Origin: a bacterium
Lineage (GTDB): Bacteria > Vulcanimicrobiota > Vulcanimicrobiia > Vulcanimicrobiales > Vulcanimicrobiaceae
Length of the DNA stretch: 45,534 bases
Direction: 5' to 3'
NCBI GenBank assembly: GCA_021794205.1
Contig: JAJYRH010000018.1
Location: forward strand, 1-45,534
In this document: in pieces, positions 13,576 to 22,581 of the stretch
Layout of the letters: each line of letters opens with the position of its first letter
How positions within the stretch are numbered: position 1 is the stretch's first letter
Position numbers and translations under genes: made by a program
The notes under the pieces: model-generated
Told to the model about the DNA's origin: nothing
Databases searched by the model: none
Seen by the model: the letters and a program-made list of their open reading frames with translations, nothing else

Positions 13576-16227
13576 CTATATACTCCGAGAAAGGTCAGAT
13601 GTTATGGTGCGTTCTTGTACCGGCACGAGCGGAAGGTCGACCGAGAACGTGCTCCCGGCATTTTCTTTAGAACGCACCTGAATGCTTCCCCGATGCGCTT
13701 CGGCGATTTTTTTGGCGACGTAGAGGCCGATTCCCGAGCCCTCGATGCCTTGGTTCCGCGCGTTACTTCCGCGACCGAACCTCGAAAAGACCGTTGCTAG
13801 GTCGCCCTGCGGGATGCCGATACCGCGGTCGGTGACTTCGAGGACCGCGCGACTTCCTCTTTTTGCAACGCTGACGACGATCTCTTCGCCGGAGTACTTC
13901 AACGCATTAGAGATAAGGTTGTCGAGTACGTGACGGAAACGCGAGCGATCGAGTTCGACGATCGCTCCTTCTTCTCCGGAAGCGAAAACGACGCGCGGAT
14001 TATTCGGCGCGATCTCGGCGAGGTTTTCGGCGACGTATTTCGAGAAGTCGGTCGGCTTTTGATCGAGCGCGAAGCTCTCTCCCTGTGAATGCGCGAGCGC
14101 GAGGGCGTCCTCCGCGAGCCGCACGAGCCGTCTCGCCTGCCCGTAGATCGTTTCGATCTCTTCGGAGTTGGTCTTCGCGTTCTCCATGAGCAGCTCGCAA
14201 TATCCCTCGATGACGGTCAGCGGACCGCGAAAATCGTGCGCGAGCATCGCGAGCAGATCGTCCTTGAATTGATTCGATTCTTGCAGCGCCCGGTTCGCAT
14301 CGGTCGATGCCGCGTAGAGTTCGAGATTGCGCAACGCGAGTGCCGTGAGCGCTCCGAGCTCTTGCAGCAACCGCAAACGGTCCCGACTAAAGCGAATCTC
14401 TCCCTTCGCGCCGACGAGAAGGAAAGCGTCGATCGCATCGCCCGACCCTTCATTCGCTCCATGCACCAAAGGCGCGACGGCAAAACCGACTCCTTCGATG
14501 AGCCGCTGAACGCGTCGCTCTTCGGGGCCTATCCCCATCGCTTGCGTGACGCGCATATCGAGGGCGAGCCCCGTGCGAGCGATAAGGCCCTCCACCGGCC
14601 CGCCGTACGAGCCGACGAGGCCGTACCGGTCGCCCATCCAGCGCAACACGCACGCTTGCTCGGCATCGACGAGCGAGGCCGCTAAGCGCGACATGACCTC
14701 GGCGAGCGTCGGCAGATCGACCTGCCCGAGAATCGTTCGCGCCGCTTCGGCGAGCGTTTCGCGCTCCTGAGCGCGGCGCCGTTCGCGTTCGTAGGCGTGG
14801 GCGTTCGCGAGCGCAATCTCCAAGTGCGAGGCGAGAGTGCGTACGAACATCGCCCGCTCGTCTTGCGGCCAGGTGAAGCCGCCGTCAACGCTGCGCATGG
14901 CGATCAGGCCCCACAGGTTCCCGTCGATCCGCAGCGGGACGACGACGCCGGAGCCGTCGCCGAAGAGCGCTTCGCGCGCGGCGCGAGGGAGCAATGCCGA
15001 ATCCGAAGGATCGTCGACGACGAGGAACGGTTCGAGGCCCGCTCGTTCGACGCGGTCGAGCGGGGTAAAACCGCGCGAACTATCGCGCGAACGCATCGCA
15101 CGTCGCACCAGCGAATCGCCGTCGAGAATGTATGCAAAACAATCGATCGGCAACTCGTGCGAGGTCGTGACGACGAATACCAGGAGCACTTCGTCGACGT
15201 ATTGCGTATCGCGCAAAATGCGAACGACCCGTTCGAGCGACTCCGCCTGCGTTCGCCGCGCGCGTTCGCGCTCGTAGAGCCGAGCGTTGGAGAGCGCGAG
15301 ACCGACGTGGAACGCTAGGGAACGTAGGGCGCTAATATCGGCGTCGTCGAACGCGTGGGGTTGCGCCGATTCGAGAACGAGCGCATTTTCAATTTTACCG
15401 TCGACGATGAACGGAACGCCGATCGCGCTGCGAGCGCCACCTTTAGCGGCGTCGTGCCCGGTGTCGTAATCGTCGCGGCGCGCCGCCAATCCCGAGAACA
15501 CCTTACGCAGTTCGCTTTCGAGTTCGATCGCCGTCGTCGGGGCGTCGGCGAACGGCGCGCTCGACGCGACGGGGACGACGCGATTGCTCCCGGATCGTTC
15601 GAAAATCGTACATGTGTCGGCATTGAAGGCCGAGCGAACCCCGCTGACGATACCCCCTAGAACGTCCTTCCGATCGAGCGACTTGTGAAGGCGTTCGTTC
15701 ACCATCGCCAACAACTGGCTGTCGCGCGAGAGTCGATGCGCCGCTTCGAGGGCGCGGGCGGTATCGAGAAGGTGCGTCGCGACGCCGCAAAAGGTAACCA
15801 GGTCTCGCTGCACGGCTTCGTCGAGCGGATCGTCGAGACCGACGACGAGCACGCCGATCGTTTTCTGCGAGGTAATGAGCGGCACGAAAAGGGCATCGCA
15901 ATCGATCGCCGCCGGGCTCACGCCGGCGAGGACGCGCTGCTTATCTTGCGGCACGAAACAGATGCCTTCGCGCTCGAAGCGCGCGAGGGCGTGAAGAAAG
16001 AGCCGCCGCAATTCATGAGAACCGTCGCGTAACCGAAAGCCCGCCGCACCCTCGGGGACGGTGGCGACGACGAGCGAGTCGTCGACGAACAGCAGCGCCG
16101 AGGCGAAGCGTACGCGCGCGATCTCGGCGGCACCGCGGGCGAGTACGTTCGCGCGGTCCTGCGGATCGCTCGCGGCGATTAACGCCGCGAGCGCCGAATA
16201 GAGCCCACGCGAATCGCCCTGGGTCAT
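13576..16227 (-). CDS. Soluble multi-GAF sensor histidine kinase
   Basis: An 883-residue kinase without membrane helices. It has about four successive GAF-like sensor segments (roughly 20-155, 180-320, 330-475, 495-640) separated by helices such as 'NARLYERERARRTQAESLERV'. The HisKA H-box is LAHDFRGPLTVIEGY with phospho-acceptor His664; Asp replaces the usual Glu after His. The HATPase_c domain has the N-box VLDNLISNALKYSG, G1 DRGIGIPQGDL, F-box VFSRFGRG and G2 GSGIGLYVAKKIAEAHRGS. All catalytic motifs are intact. GAF domains usually sense small ligands, redox state or light; none can be assigned here. No response regulator gene lies in the window. It starts 12 bases after the NHL lipoprotein stop and ends six bases before secA. 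Confidence 0.92.
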   Translation of the reverse strand: MTQGDSRGLYSALAALIAASDPQDRANVLARGAAEIARVRFASALLFVDDSLVVATVPEGAAGFRLRDGSHELRRLFLHALARFEREGICFVPQDKQRVLAGVSPAAIDCDALFVPLITSQKTIGVLVVGLDDPLDEAVQRDLVTFCGVATHLLDTARALEAAHRLSRDSQLLAMVNERLHKSLDRKDVLGGIVSGVRSAFNADTCTIFERSGSNRVVPVASSAPFADAPTTAIELESELRKVFSGLAARRDDYDTGHDAAKGGARSAIGVPFIVDGKIENALVLESAQPHAFDDADISALRSLAFHVGLALSNARLYERERARRTQAESLERVVRILRDTQYVDEVLLVFVVTTSHELPIDCFAYILDGDSLVRRAMRSRDSSRGFTPLDRVERAGLEPFLVVDDPSDSALLPRAAREALFGDGSGVVVPLRIDGNLWGLIAMRSVDGGFTWPQDERAMFVRTLASHLEIALANAHAYERERRRAQERETLAEAARTILGQVDLPTLAEVMSRLAASLVDAEQACVLRWMGDRYGLVGSYGGPVEGLIARTGLALDMRVTQAMGIGPEERRVQRLIEGVGFAVAPLVHGANEGSGDAIDAFLLVGAKGEIRFSRDRLRLLQELGALTALALRNLELYAASTDANRALQESNQFKDDLLAMLAHDFRGPLTVIEGYCELLMENAKTNSEEIETIYGQARRLVRLAEDALALAHSQGESFALDQKPTDFSKYVAENLAEIAPNNPRVVFASGEEGAIVELDRSRFRHVLDNLISNALKYSGEEIVVSVAKRGSRAVLEVTDRGIGIPQGDLATVFSRFGRGSNARNQGIEGSGIGLYVAKKIAEAHRGSIQVRSKENAGSTFSVDLPLVPVQERTITSDLSRSI

Positions 16228-16239
16228 CGTCTCTGCACG

Positions 16240-17361
16240 TTACGGGCTCAGCGCGATGCCGACGACCGTCCCCCCGACCGAAAGCGAGGCTTTCGGAGCG
16301 ACGTTCCCCGTGGCACCAGGGGCGAAGACGAAGACCTTATTCGCGCCGCTGTCGGCCACATAAATGTTTCCGGCAGCATCGATTTTCACGTCGCTCGGAG
16401 CGATGAAGCCGGTCGACGAACCGGCGATGATCGCGGTCGGTGCCACGTTCCCGGTCGCATTCGCCGCGAAAACGAGGACCGCAGGTCCGATGCCGACCGC
16501 CGAGGGATCGGCGACATAAATCGTGCCGTTGCTCGCGACGGCGACACCACGCGGCGAGCCGAGGTGCGTCGACGATCCAACGATCGCGGAGGAAGGTGGA
16601 AGATTCAGCGGCGTCTCGACGGGCGAGGGAGTCGGCGAAGGGCTCGCCGTCGGCGAACCCGACGGACTCGGCGACGGAACCGGGGTCGCCGTTGCGACCG
16701 GGGTTGCGGTCGCAACCGGTGTCGGCGAGGGCGAGGGTAACGTATAGGTCGCCACCGTCGCATCTCCGCTATTAGCGACGATTACCGCATTCCCGCTCAC
16801 AAACGCAGCTCCGGTGGGGATATTCAGCAAGGTTGCCGCTCCGCCGATTGCATTTTGCAGCATCGGCGAACCGCCGGCGATCGAATACACGAGCAGCTGG
16901 CTCGGGTCGATCGAGGCCGGGTTGAGCGTCGTAATCGCCATGAGATTCTGCGCTCGCTCGATGGTGAGCCCGCGCGGCTCGGGAACCGCGAGCGAAGAGC
17001 CTATGTACGTCGCATAGGGAAGCACGTTGCCCGTCGCTTGCGGCTGAAACTGAAGGATCGAGGACGCCCCAGTGCTCGCATTGTAATTGGCAACCCACAG
17101 GTTCCCGGTGGAATCGAAATCGAGGTACTGCGGAGCGTTCAGGGTCGTCGATGTCCCGCCGATCTGATAGCTCGGCGCGGTTAACGAACCGGTCGTCGAC
17201 GAGAATATCGCCACGGCGTTGAGCGAGGTATTGGACGCATAAAGCGTCGAGGTGGCGAAATTCGGACCGATATTAAGGTTGGTCGACGTACTGGAATTGC
17301 ACGCAGCGACCGCGACTGCGACGCTGATGGCGGCGAGTCCGAGGGTTAAACGACGAAGCAT
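16240..17361 (-). CDS. NHL-repeat beta-propeller lipoprotein
   Basis: A 373-residue exported lipoprotein. The N-terminus MLRRLTLGLAAISVAVAVAAC is a signal peptide with a lipobox (VAAC), giving a lipid-anchored Cys at 21. The body has repeated NHL-like blades, for example 'PQYLDFDSTGNLWVANY', 'PRGVAVASNGTIYVADP' and 'PSDVKIDAAGNIYVADSGANKV', interrupted by a low-complexity PSPSPTP/VATATP linker at about 210-255. NHL propellers usually bind ligands or scaffold; no catalytic residues are evident. AAGGAGAC lies just upstream of the ATG, inside the small gene that overlaps it by 16 bases. The blade sequence PxGVxVxxxGxIYVADxxxN is common in environmental phyla, usually without known function. Confidence 0.88.
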   Translation of the reverse strand: MLRRLTLGLAAISVAVAVAACNSSTSTNLNIGPNFATSTLYASNTSLNAVAIFSSTTGSLTAPSYQIGGTSTTLNAPQYLDFDSTGNLWVANYNASTGASSILQFQPQATGNVLPYATYIGSSLAVPEPRGLTIERAQNLMAITTLNPASIDPSQLLVYSIAGGSPMLQNAIGGAATLLNIPTGAAFVSGNAVIVANSGDATVATYTLPSPSPTPVATATPVATATPVPSPSPSGSPTASPSPTPSPVETPLNLPPSSAIVGSSTHLGSPRGVAVASNGTIYVADPSAVGIGPAVLVFAANATGNVAPTAIIAGSSTGFIAPSDVKIDAAGNIYVADSGANKVFVFAPGATGNVAPKASLSVGGTVVGIALSP

Positions 17362-17564
17362 GAAGTCTCCTTGAGAGCGAGCTGACTCAGGTTCCGCCCC
17401 GCCCCGATCTTTCCTTGGCTCACCCGGGTAGGGGGAGCACGGTGCAGCAACCAGAGCGCGAGAACGAGCCCCGCGAGAACGAGGACGGCGAGGAGCATGC
17501 GTCGGAGCAGGCGCCGACGGTAGATCGGGCGACTCGATTCGGTATCGATAATCGAACGGGGCAC
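17346..17564 (-). CDS. Small single-helix membrane protein
   Basis: A 72-residue protein with a positive N-terminus (RPIYRRRLLRR) followed by one strong membrane helix (MLLAVLVLAGLVLALWLL) and a short tail, so the N-terminus is predicted inside. It is not a known family to me. I accept it as a gene because AAAGGAG stands about ten bases before the GTG start at 17564, it begins six bases after the deacetylase stop, and it fills the gap in a tightly packed operon. Its 3' end overlaps the lipoprotein gene by 16 bases. Confidence 0.6.
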   Translation of the reverse strand: MPRSIIDTESSRPIYRRRLLRRMLLAVLVLAGLVLALWLLHRAPPTRVSQGKIGAGRNLSQLALKETSCFVV

Positions 17565-17570
17565 GAAAGG

Positions 17571-18407
17571 TTACTCCTTTAAGTAGGAAATGGGAACGGA
17601 GAGTCGTCGAGCGCCTTCGACGCGTCGGGCACCCAGAAGCGAGAGCATCTCACCGACGGTCACAAAACGATAGCCCGCTTGTCGGAAGGCCGGAACGATC
17701 TTCGCAAGCGCCTTGACGGTGGAGCGTTTCCCGCTATGCAGCAGCAGGATCTCCGGCTCGGTTGCGTGCGCCGCGACATGCATCTCGATCTCGCGCGAGG
17801 TGAGCTCGCGCCAGTCCCCGGCATCGTCGCTCCAAAATATCGTCTTCATCCCGAGCGATTGTGCGATGCGAAGGGTGGCTGCGGTATAGCGTCCGTGGGG
17901 CGGGCGGAAAAGTACGGCGGCGGAGCGATCGCCGGTGATTCGAAGGAGCGTGTCTCGCCCCTCAACGAGCTCGCGGCGAACTTGCATCGGATTTTCGTGG
18001 TCGAGATCGGAATGGGTCTGCGTGTGATTGCCGATCTCATTCCCATCGATTGCAATCCGCCGAGCGATTTGCGGCCACCATCCCGCGTCGCGACCGATGA
18101 GGAAGAACGTCGCGCGTACGTGGAGCCGCGCGAGTTCGTCTAGCAGCATCGGCGTGTAGATGGGATACGGCCCGTCGTCGAAGGTCAGCGCGATCAAGCG
18201 CTCTCCACTGCTCCGCGGCGCCGGCACGAGCTTTCGAACGACGCGTTCGGCGCGAACGAAGGGGCCCTTCCCAATCGCTCTATGCAACGAGGTCGTCGGT
18301 TCGATCAACGTCGGATGCGGTTTCGAAACGCGTAAAAACCAGCGCACGCCCTCGATGCCGAGCAACACCGCGAGAATCGCGAGAACGATGCGAAGGGAAG
18401 GGCGCAC
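17571..18407 (-). CDS. Membrane-anchored polysaccharide deacetylase (NodB domain, CE4)
   Basis: Removes N- or O-acetyl groups from a glycan such as peptidoglycan or an exopolysaccharide, probably in the periplasm. An N-terminal helix (IVLAILAVLLGIEGVRWFL) serves as an uncleaved anchor or signal. The NodB domain has motif 1 TFDDGP (75-80, Asp77 and Asp78), motif 2 GNHTQTHSD with metal ligands His128 and His132, motif 3 FRPPHGRY (167-174), motif 4 around FWSDDAGDW and motif 5 LLLHSG (His224). The set is complete, so activity is likely. The start is a GTG at 18407, six bases after the LCP stop. Neighbours (LCP transferase, RodZ-like) suggest a role in cell wall or surface polymer maturation. The substrate cannot be told from sequence. 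Confidence 0.92.
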   Translation of the reverse strand: MRPSLRIVLAILAVLLGIEGVRWFLRVSKPHPTLIEPTTSLHRAIGKGPFVRAERVVRKLVPAPRSSGERLIALTFDDGPYPIYTPMLLDELARLHVRATFFLIGRDAGWWPQIARRIAIDGNEIGNHTQTHSDLDHENPMQVRRELVEGRDTLLRITGDRSAAVLFRPPHGRYTAATLRIAQSLGMKTIFWSDDAGDWRELTSREIEMHVAAHATEPEILLLHSGKRSTVKALAKIVPAFRQAGYRFVTVGEMLSLLGARRVEGARRLSVPISYLKE

Positions 18408-18413
18408 GAATCG

Positions 18414-19823
18414 TTACGGCGACGGAGACGGATGGGCGCCGGGCTTGGGCAGGTCGTGAACCGCGAGCCCATCATCGCGCCCGAGCACCACGGTCACGTC
18501 GCTGGTCGAACCCGCCGCTGGGGCTTCGACGACGAGGGCGTTGCGCATCGCCTTCGGGAGTCCCGATGCCACTTTATCGCCGGCGAACGCCGTCGCCGAA
18601 TGCGCGCGTACCACGCTATTGTCGTGATACGACGCGCTGTTGCCCACCTTTCCGATACGATAGCCTTCCGCTTTGAGAATGCGCGCGAGATCGGCGGCGG
18701 CACCATCGATTCCGCTGCCGTTCTCCACGTCGACGCGCAGCGTCGAGGGTGCGATCGCCGCGAGCGTTGCGGGGTCGGCGGTGGGAGCGGGCGACGGCGG
18801 AGCGATCAACATCGATTCAACCAAACGGCGACGCGCGTTTTTATCGGGGACGATCGAATCGCCGTATCCCGGCAGATAGACGTTCGCCACATAGGGAACC
18901 TGGTGCGCGACGATCTGCGAGGGTTTGATGCCGATATAATAATGGGCGAGCGAAATGAGTTCGGCCTTCGAAAAATTCGTCTGGACGTTGGCGAGCATCG
19001 TTTTGACGAGTTGCCCGGCATGCAAAATCGTGTTGAATTTATCGCGCTCCAACTTTGCCGCGAGAGCGTGAAGTACTTCTTGCTGGCGACGGATGCGACA
19101 CGGATCGCCGCACCAATCGTGACGATAACGCATGTAACCGACCGCCTGGGCGCCGTCGAGATGTTGAATCCCGGTCTTTAGGTGAATGTGGAGGTGCCCC
19201 CAATTATCGTCGTAATTGATCGGGCTTTTATCCTTGGGGTCGCTGTTCTCGACGTCGACGGTCACCCCGCCGATATCGTCGATTAGCTCGCGCGTTGCAT
19301 TGATGCGTAAGATAACGTAGCGATCGAAGCCCGGAATACCGAGCCAATGCGAAATCACTTGTTCGGCTTCCGCGACCCCACCGTCGGCCTGCGCCTGGTT
19401 GATCTTCGCTTGGCTTCCATCGGGCATGGTGGCGACCATATCGCGCGGCACCGAGAGTTCGAAGATGCGCTTGTTGACGAGATCGAGATTGACCGCCCAT
19501 ATGACGTCGCTGCGCGCCTGCGCCGAGAACGGCAGGTCGTTATCGGTATAGTCGTAATCGAGGCCGACGACGAGCACGCGCAACTGCGAACGGCCGAAGA
19601 CCTGCTGCGGCGAAGGAATGAACGCGTCGCCCAAAATCTGCAACGGCGTCTCGTGTTTAAAAATCGAGAAACCCAATACCGTCGAGAGCGCCAAGAGCGC
19701 GACGAGCCCGGCGACGATGCCGATTCGGCGAGCGACGCGCGGCGGGCGGGGCGGCGGCGTTTGGAGCGGCTGAGAGGGTTGCGCGGCGCTCCGCCGCGGG
19801 CGCGGAGTAAAGTCCTCAGACAT
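18414..19823 (-). CDS. LytR-CpsA-Psr (LCP) family glycopolymer transferase
   Basis: A 469-residue inner-membrane protein with a long proline-rich cytoplasmic start, one membrane helix (IGIVAGLVALLALSTVLGFSI), an LCP catalytic domain and a C-terminal LytR_C domain. The LCP domain starts LRVLVVGLDYDYTDNDLPF, with ARSDVIWAVNLDLVNKRIFELSVPRD and later GYMRYRHDWCGDPCRIRRQQEVL. LytR_C is LRVDVENGSGIDGAAADLARILKAEGY. Family members move undecaprenyl-linked glycans onto peptidoglycan or proteins outside the membrane. LCP proteins are best known in Gram-positives but also occur in diderms, where the acceptor is less clear. The ATG lies inside the end of rimO (8-base overlap). It ends six bases before the deacetylase, with which it may share a substrate polymer. 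Confidence 0.93.
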   Translation of the reverse strand: MSEDFTPRPRRSAAQPSQPLQTPPPRPPRVARRIGIVAGLVALLALSTVLGFSIFKHETPLQILGDAFIPSPQQVFGRSQLRVLVVGLDYDYTDNDLPFSAQARSDVIWAVNLDLVNKRIFELSVPRDMVATMPDGSQAKINQAQADGGVAEAEQVISHWLGIPGFDRYVILRINATRELIDDIGGVTVDVENSDPKDKSPINYDDNWGHLHIHLKTGIQHLDGAQAVGYMRYRHDWCGDPCRIRRQQEVLHALAAKLERDKFNTILHAGQLVKTMLANVQTNFSKAELISLAHYYIGIKPSQIVAHQVPYVANVYLPGYGDSIVPDKNARRRLVESMLIAPPSPAPTADPATLAAIAPSTLRVDVENGSGIDGAAADLARILKAEGYRIGKVGNSASYHDNSVVRAHSATAFAGDKVASGLPKAMRNALVVEAPAAGSTSDVTVVLGRDDGLAVHDLPKPGAHPSPSP

Positions 19824-21186
19824 GTGCGGGTGCTCCCCTGACGACGCGCGCGGCGAAATCGAATGCCGTTGCGGCGGTGAGTTCGAGGTCTACGAAGGTT
19901 CCCGGCGCGAGATCGCCTGCGACGAAGACTCCCCCGTCGACACCCGGCGCCTCGCCTTGCGAGCGACCGTACCACACGGTTGCGGGGAGGTGCGCGCGCA
20001 ACGGATCGCCGCGGCGCAGAGTTCGACGTTCTTCGACGAGCACGCGCTCGACGCTACCGACGCGAGCGAGTCGGGCCTTCTCCGATGCCGCCCGCTGCGC
20101 GTCGCGCAAACGGAGCAAGCGCTTCCGGCGTTCGCGCGCGGGAACGCGCGAGCCCAACTTCGCCGCCGGCGTGCCTTCCTCGGAGCTATATTCGAAAAAG
20201 CCGACGCGATCGAGACCGGCGCGCCCGATCCATTCTTCGAGGTAGGCCACGTGCTCTTCGCGCTCGCCCGGGAATCCGACGATGAAGGTCGAGCGCATCG
20301 TAATACCGGGAACGCGTTCGCGAAACGATTCGATGATTTCCAGGTAACGCTCGCCGTTACCGGGGCGAAGCATCGCCCGAAGGACCTCCGGGTGGGCGTG
20401 CTGCAGCGGCATGTCCATGTATTTGCACACCTTCGGCAAACGCGCCATCGCCTCGATGAGTTCGCTATCGACGGTTGCCGGATACAGGTAGAGCAAGCGA
20501 ATCCACTCCAGACCATCGATATCGTGCAGCCGCTCCAAGAGCGTCGCCAAACCACCGCGGCGATAGCCGCGATCGCGCCCCCACATGGAGGTGTCTTGCG
20601 CGATGAGGATCAGTTCGCGCGTCCCCGCCGCCGCGAGCGCTCGAGCCTCGGCGAGAATCGATTCCTCGCTGCGGCTGCGGAACGCACCGCGCAACTGCGG
20701 AATGATACAGAAGGTACAGGGATGGTCGCATCCTTCCGCGATTTTCAGATACGCGGTCGCCTGGGGCGTCGTGATGAGCCGCGGCAAGAAATCGTGTTCC
20801 GGTTCGGTTTCGAAGGCTAAGCGTACCGGTTTGCTTCCCGCTCGAACGTCGTCGAGCAGTTCGACGATCGACGCATAGGAGCCGGTCCCAACCACGCCGT
20901 CGATCTCGGGAATGAGCGACTGCAGCTGCTCGCCGTATCGTTGCGCCAAGCACCCCGCGACCACGAGCTGTTGGTTGGGGCTTTTCCGCTGCGCCCGTTC
21001 GAGAATGACTTCCGTCGATTCCGCTTTCGCCGGATCGATGAAGGCGCAGGTGTTGATGATGACGGTGTCGGCGGCATCGGCGTCGCTCTCCAATTGCCAT
21101 CCGGCGGCGCCGAGTTTGGCAATCATCACCTCGGTGTCAACGAGGTTTTTTGCGCAGCCTAAACTCACGAACGAAACGGAGGGCAT
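19816..21186 (-). CDS. rimO: Ribosomal protein S12 methylthiotransferase RimO
   Basis: Radical-SAM enzyme that adds a methylthio group to a conserved Asp of ribosomal protein S12. The 456-residue protein has the three N-terminal cluster Cys (11 in SLGCAKNLVDTE, 47 in NTCAFI, 79 in GCLAQRY), the radical-SAM motif CDHPCTFC (Cys153, 157, 160), and a C-terminal TRAM-like domain. SLGCAKNLVDTE and the downstream 'YLKIAEGCDHPCTFCIIP' favour RimO over the related MiaB. It begins 11 bases after yajQ ends and overlaps the LCP gene by eight bases. Confidence 0.95.
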   Translation of the reverse strand: MPSVSFVSLGCAKNLVDTEVMIAKLGAAGWQLESDADAADTVIINTCAFIDPAKAESTEVILERAQRKSPNQQLVVAGCLAQRYGEQLQSLIPEIDGVVGTGSYASIVELLDDVRAGSKPVRLAFETEPEHDFLPRLITTPQATAYLKIAEGCDHPCTFCIIPQLRGAFRSRSEESILAEARALAAAGTRELILIAQDTSMWGRDRGYRRGGLATLLERLHDIDGLEWIRLLYLYPATVDSELIEAMARLPKVCKYMDMPLQHAHPEVLRAMLRPGNGERYLEIIESFRERVPGITMRSTFIVGFPGEREEHVAYLEEWIGRAGLDRVGFFEYSSEEGTPAAKLGSRVPARERRKRLLRLRDAQRAASEKARLARVGSVERVLVEERRTLRRGDPLRAHLPATVWYGRSQGEAPGVDGGVFVAGDLAPGTFVDLELTAATAFDFAARVVRGAPAHV

Positions 21187-21197
21187 CGCGACGACTC

Positions 21198-21689
21198 CTA
21201 GCGGTAATTCACGAACTGCAAAGGCAATTCGAAATTTGCGGTTTTGAGCGCGGCGATCACCGCCTGGAGGTCGTCGCGGTTTTTCCCGGTGACGCGGATC
21301 TGCTCGTCCTGATATTGCGCGCTGACTTTGAGTTTGAGCGCTTTGATACGCTCCATCAATTCCTTGCTCTTGTCCTTCGGAATTCCGCTACGCAAGACGA
21401 TCTTGCAACGAACCATCGAATTGGCGGCCGGTTCGTTCGCGCCGATTTCAAAGGCCTTAATATCGATACCGCGTTTTGTAGCCTTCGCCTGTAGCATATC
21501 GATAACGTTGCGCATTTTCATCTCATCGTCGGCGAGCACCGTGATGCTCTTATCGTCGGATTCGACGCGCGTCTTACTGTTGCGAAAATCGAAACGCGTC
21601 TCGATCTCTTTTCGCGTTTGATTCAACGCGTTATCGAGTTCTTGACGGTCGATTTTTGAAACGATATCGAATGAGGCTTCGCTCGGCAT
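21198..21689 (-). CDS. yajQ: YajQ-family nucleotide-binding protein
   Basis: A 163-residue cytosolic protein of the YajQ/UPF0234 family. The sequence begins [21 protein letters not shown] and includes 'FDFRNSKTRVE', 'KATKRGIDIKAFEIG' and 'KVSAQYQDEQIRVTGKNRDDLQ', all typical. Some members bind cyclic di-GMP and act as transcription co-factors in Xanthomonas; whether this one does is unknown. The ATG overlaps the last base of the rodZ-like stop codon (TAATG), so translation is probably coupled. Confidence 0.95.
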   Translation of the reverse strand: MPSEASFDIVSKIDRQELDNALNQTRKEIETRFDFRNSKTRVESDDKSITVLADDEMKMRNVIDMLQAKATKRGIDIKAFEIGANEPAANSMVRCKIVLRSGIPKDKSKELMERIKALKLKVSAQYQDEQIRVTGKNRDDLQAVIAALKTANFELPLQFVNYR

Positions 21690-22534
21690 TACAGCGTAAA
21701 GGTCCGTTCCACGACGACGCCGGCACCGCCTAAGGGCCCGACGTTCTTACCGTCGACGTTGAAGGTGACGGCAGCCGCGTTTCCGACGCGCACGGTGACG
21801 TCCTTTCCTCGGAAAGCGCGTTGCGTACCGGCGGGAAACGTCCCCACCATGCTAACATTCCCGTCAACGGTAACCCGCAGCCACGAGGTGCCCGCGAGGC
21901 GGAGGATCAGCGTCCCCTGCCCCGGGGTAATGCTCGCGGAGCTCGGGCTGGCGCCGGGGCTCGGGCTAACGCCGGGGCTCGGGCTAACGCCGGGGCTCGG
22001 GCTGACGCCGGGGCTCGGGCTGGCGCCGGGGCTCGGGCTAACGCCGGGGCTCGGGCTAACGCCGGGGCTCGGGCGAACGCCGGGACTCGGGCTGACGCCG
22101 GGGCTCGCCGTGGGGCTCTCGACCGCTACCGAAACGCTCGGCGGCGCAGAGCTCGTCAGCGAGTACGTGAGAAAGGCGATGAGCAGGACCGCAACGACCC
22201 CGGCGGCCCAGAGCCACGGGGCGAGCGTCTTTCTCGCGGCGGCAGGCGGTACGCCCCCTCCCTCCTCGTCATATGCCTCGCTCTCGTCGGCCGCTCTCGA
22301 GACGGACGAACTAGACGCGTATTCACGAAGCGCTTCCTCGACGTCGAGCTTCAGAAAGGCGCCGTAGGTGCGAATGAACCCGCGGACGTAGACCGCGGCC
22401 CCGATCCGCTCCCACTGCTCCTCCTCGATTGCGGCCAGGTAGACCGAGCGAATCCGAGTCTGTTCCGATACCTCCGGCAGCGTGAGGCCACGGGCCTCAC
22501 GAGCAACCCGAAATCGTTCTCCAAGCGCCGCCAT
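21689..22534 (-). CDS. RodZ-like cell-shape protein with SPSPGV repeats
   Basis: A 281-residue bitopic protein. The N-terminal helix-turn-helix ([20 protein letters not shown]...[17 protein letters not shown]) is the RodZ/HTH_25 type that binds MreB in model bacteria. A membrane helix ([19 protein letters not shown]) is followed by about nine copies of a SPSPGV-like hexapeptide. A C-terminal beta domain ([18 protein letters not shown]...[18 protein letters not shown]) resembles DUF4115. In this family the repeats probably act as a flexible periplasmic spacer. It is the first gene of the nine-gene minus block and divergent from mnmA with about 47 bases between the starts. The ATG at 22534 gives the usual N-terminus. 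Confidence 0.88.
   Translation of the reverse strand: MAALGERFRVAREARGLTLPEVSEQTRIRSVYLAAIEEEQWERIGAAVYVRGFIRTYGAFLKLDVEEALREYASSSSVSRAADESEAYDEEGGGVPPAAARKTLAPWLWAAGVVAVLLIAFLTYSLTSSAPPSVSVAVESPTASPGVSPSPGVRPSPGVSPSPGVSPSPGASPSPGVSPSPGVSPSPGVSPSPGASPSSASITPGQGTLILRLAGTSWLRVTVDGNVSMVGTFPAGTQRAFRGKDVTVRVGNAAAVTFNVDGKNVGPLGGAGVVVERTFTL
21941..22107. repeat. 18-bp tandem repeat inside the rodZ-like gene
   Basis: About nine imperfect copies of CTAACGCCGGGGCTCGGG (plus-strand reading) lie end to end, differing mainly at two or three positions (ctaac/ctgac/ctggc/cgaac). On the minus strand each encodes a [12 protein letters not shown] or RPSPGV hexapeptide. Near-identical DNA, not only peptide, suggests recent expansion by slippage or recombination, so copy number may vary between strains. 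The unit keeps the reading frame. Confidence 0.9.
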
Positions 22535-22581
22535 TTGCGCTTGTGGTTAGCCTTGTCAACCCGTTATCCTCGTATCAAGCT

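Noticed and set aside
16675-16740. Short repeats in the NHL lipoprotein linker as a CRISPR-like or mobile element
   Set aside because: They are in-frame PSPSPTP/VATATP codons of a low-complexity linker, with no spacer structure.
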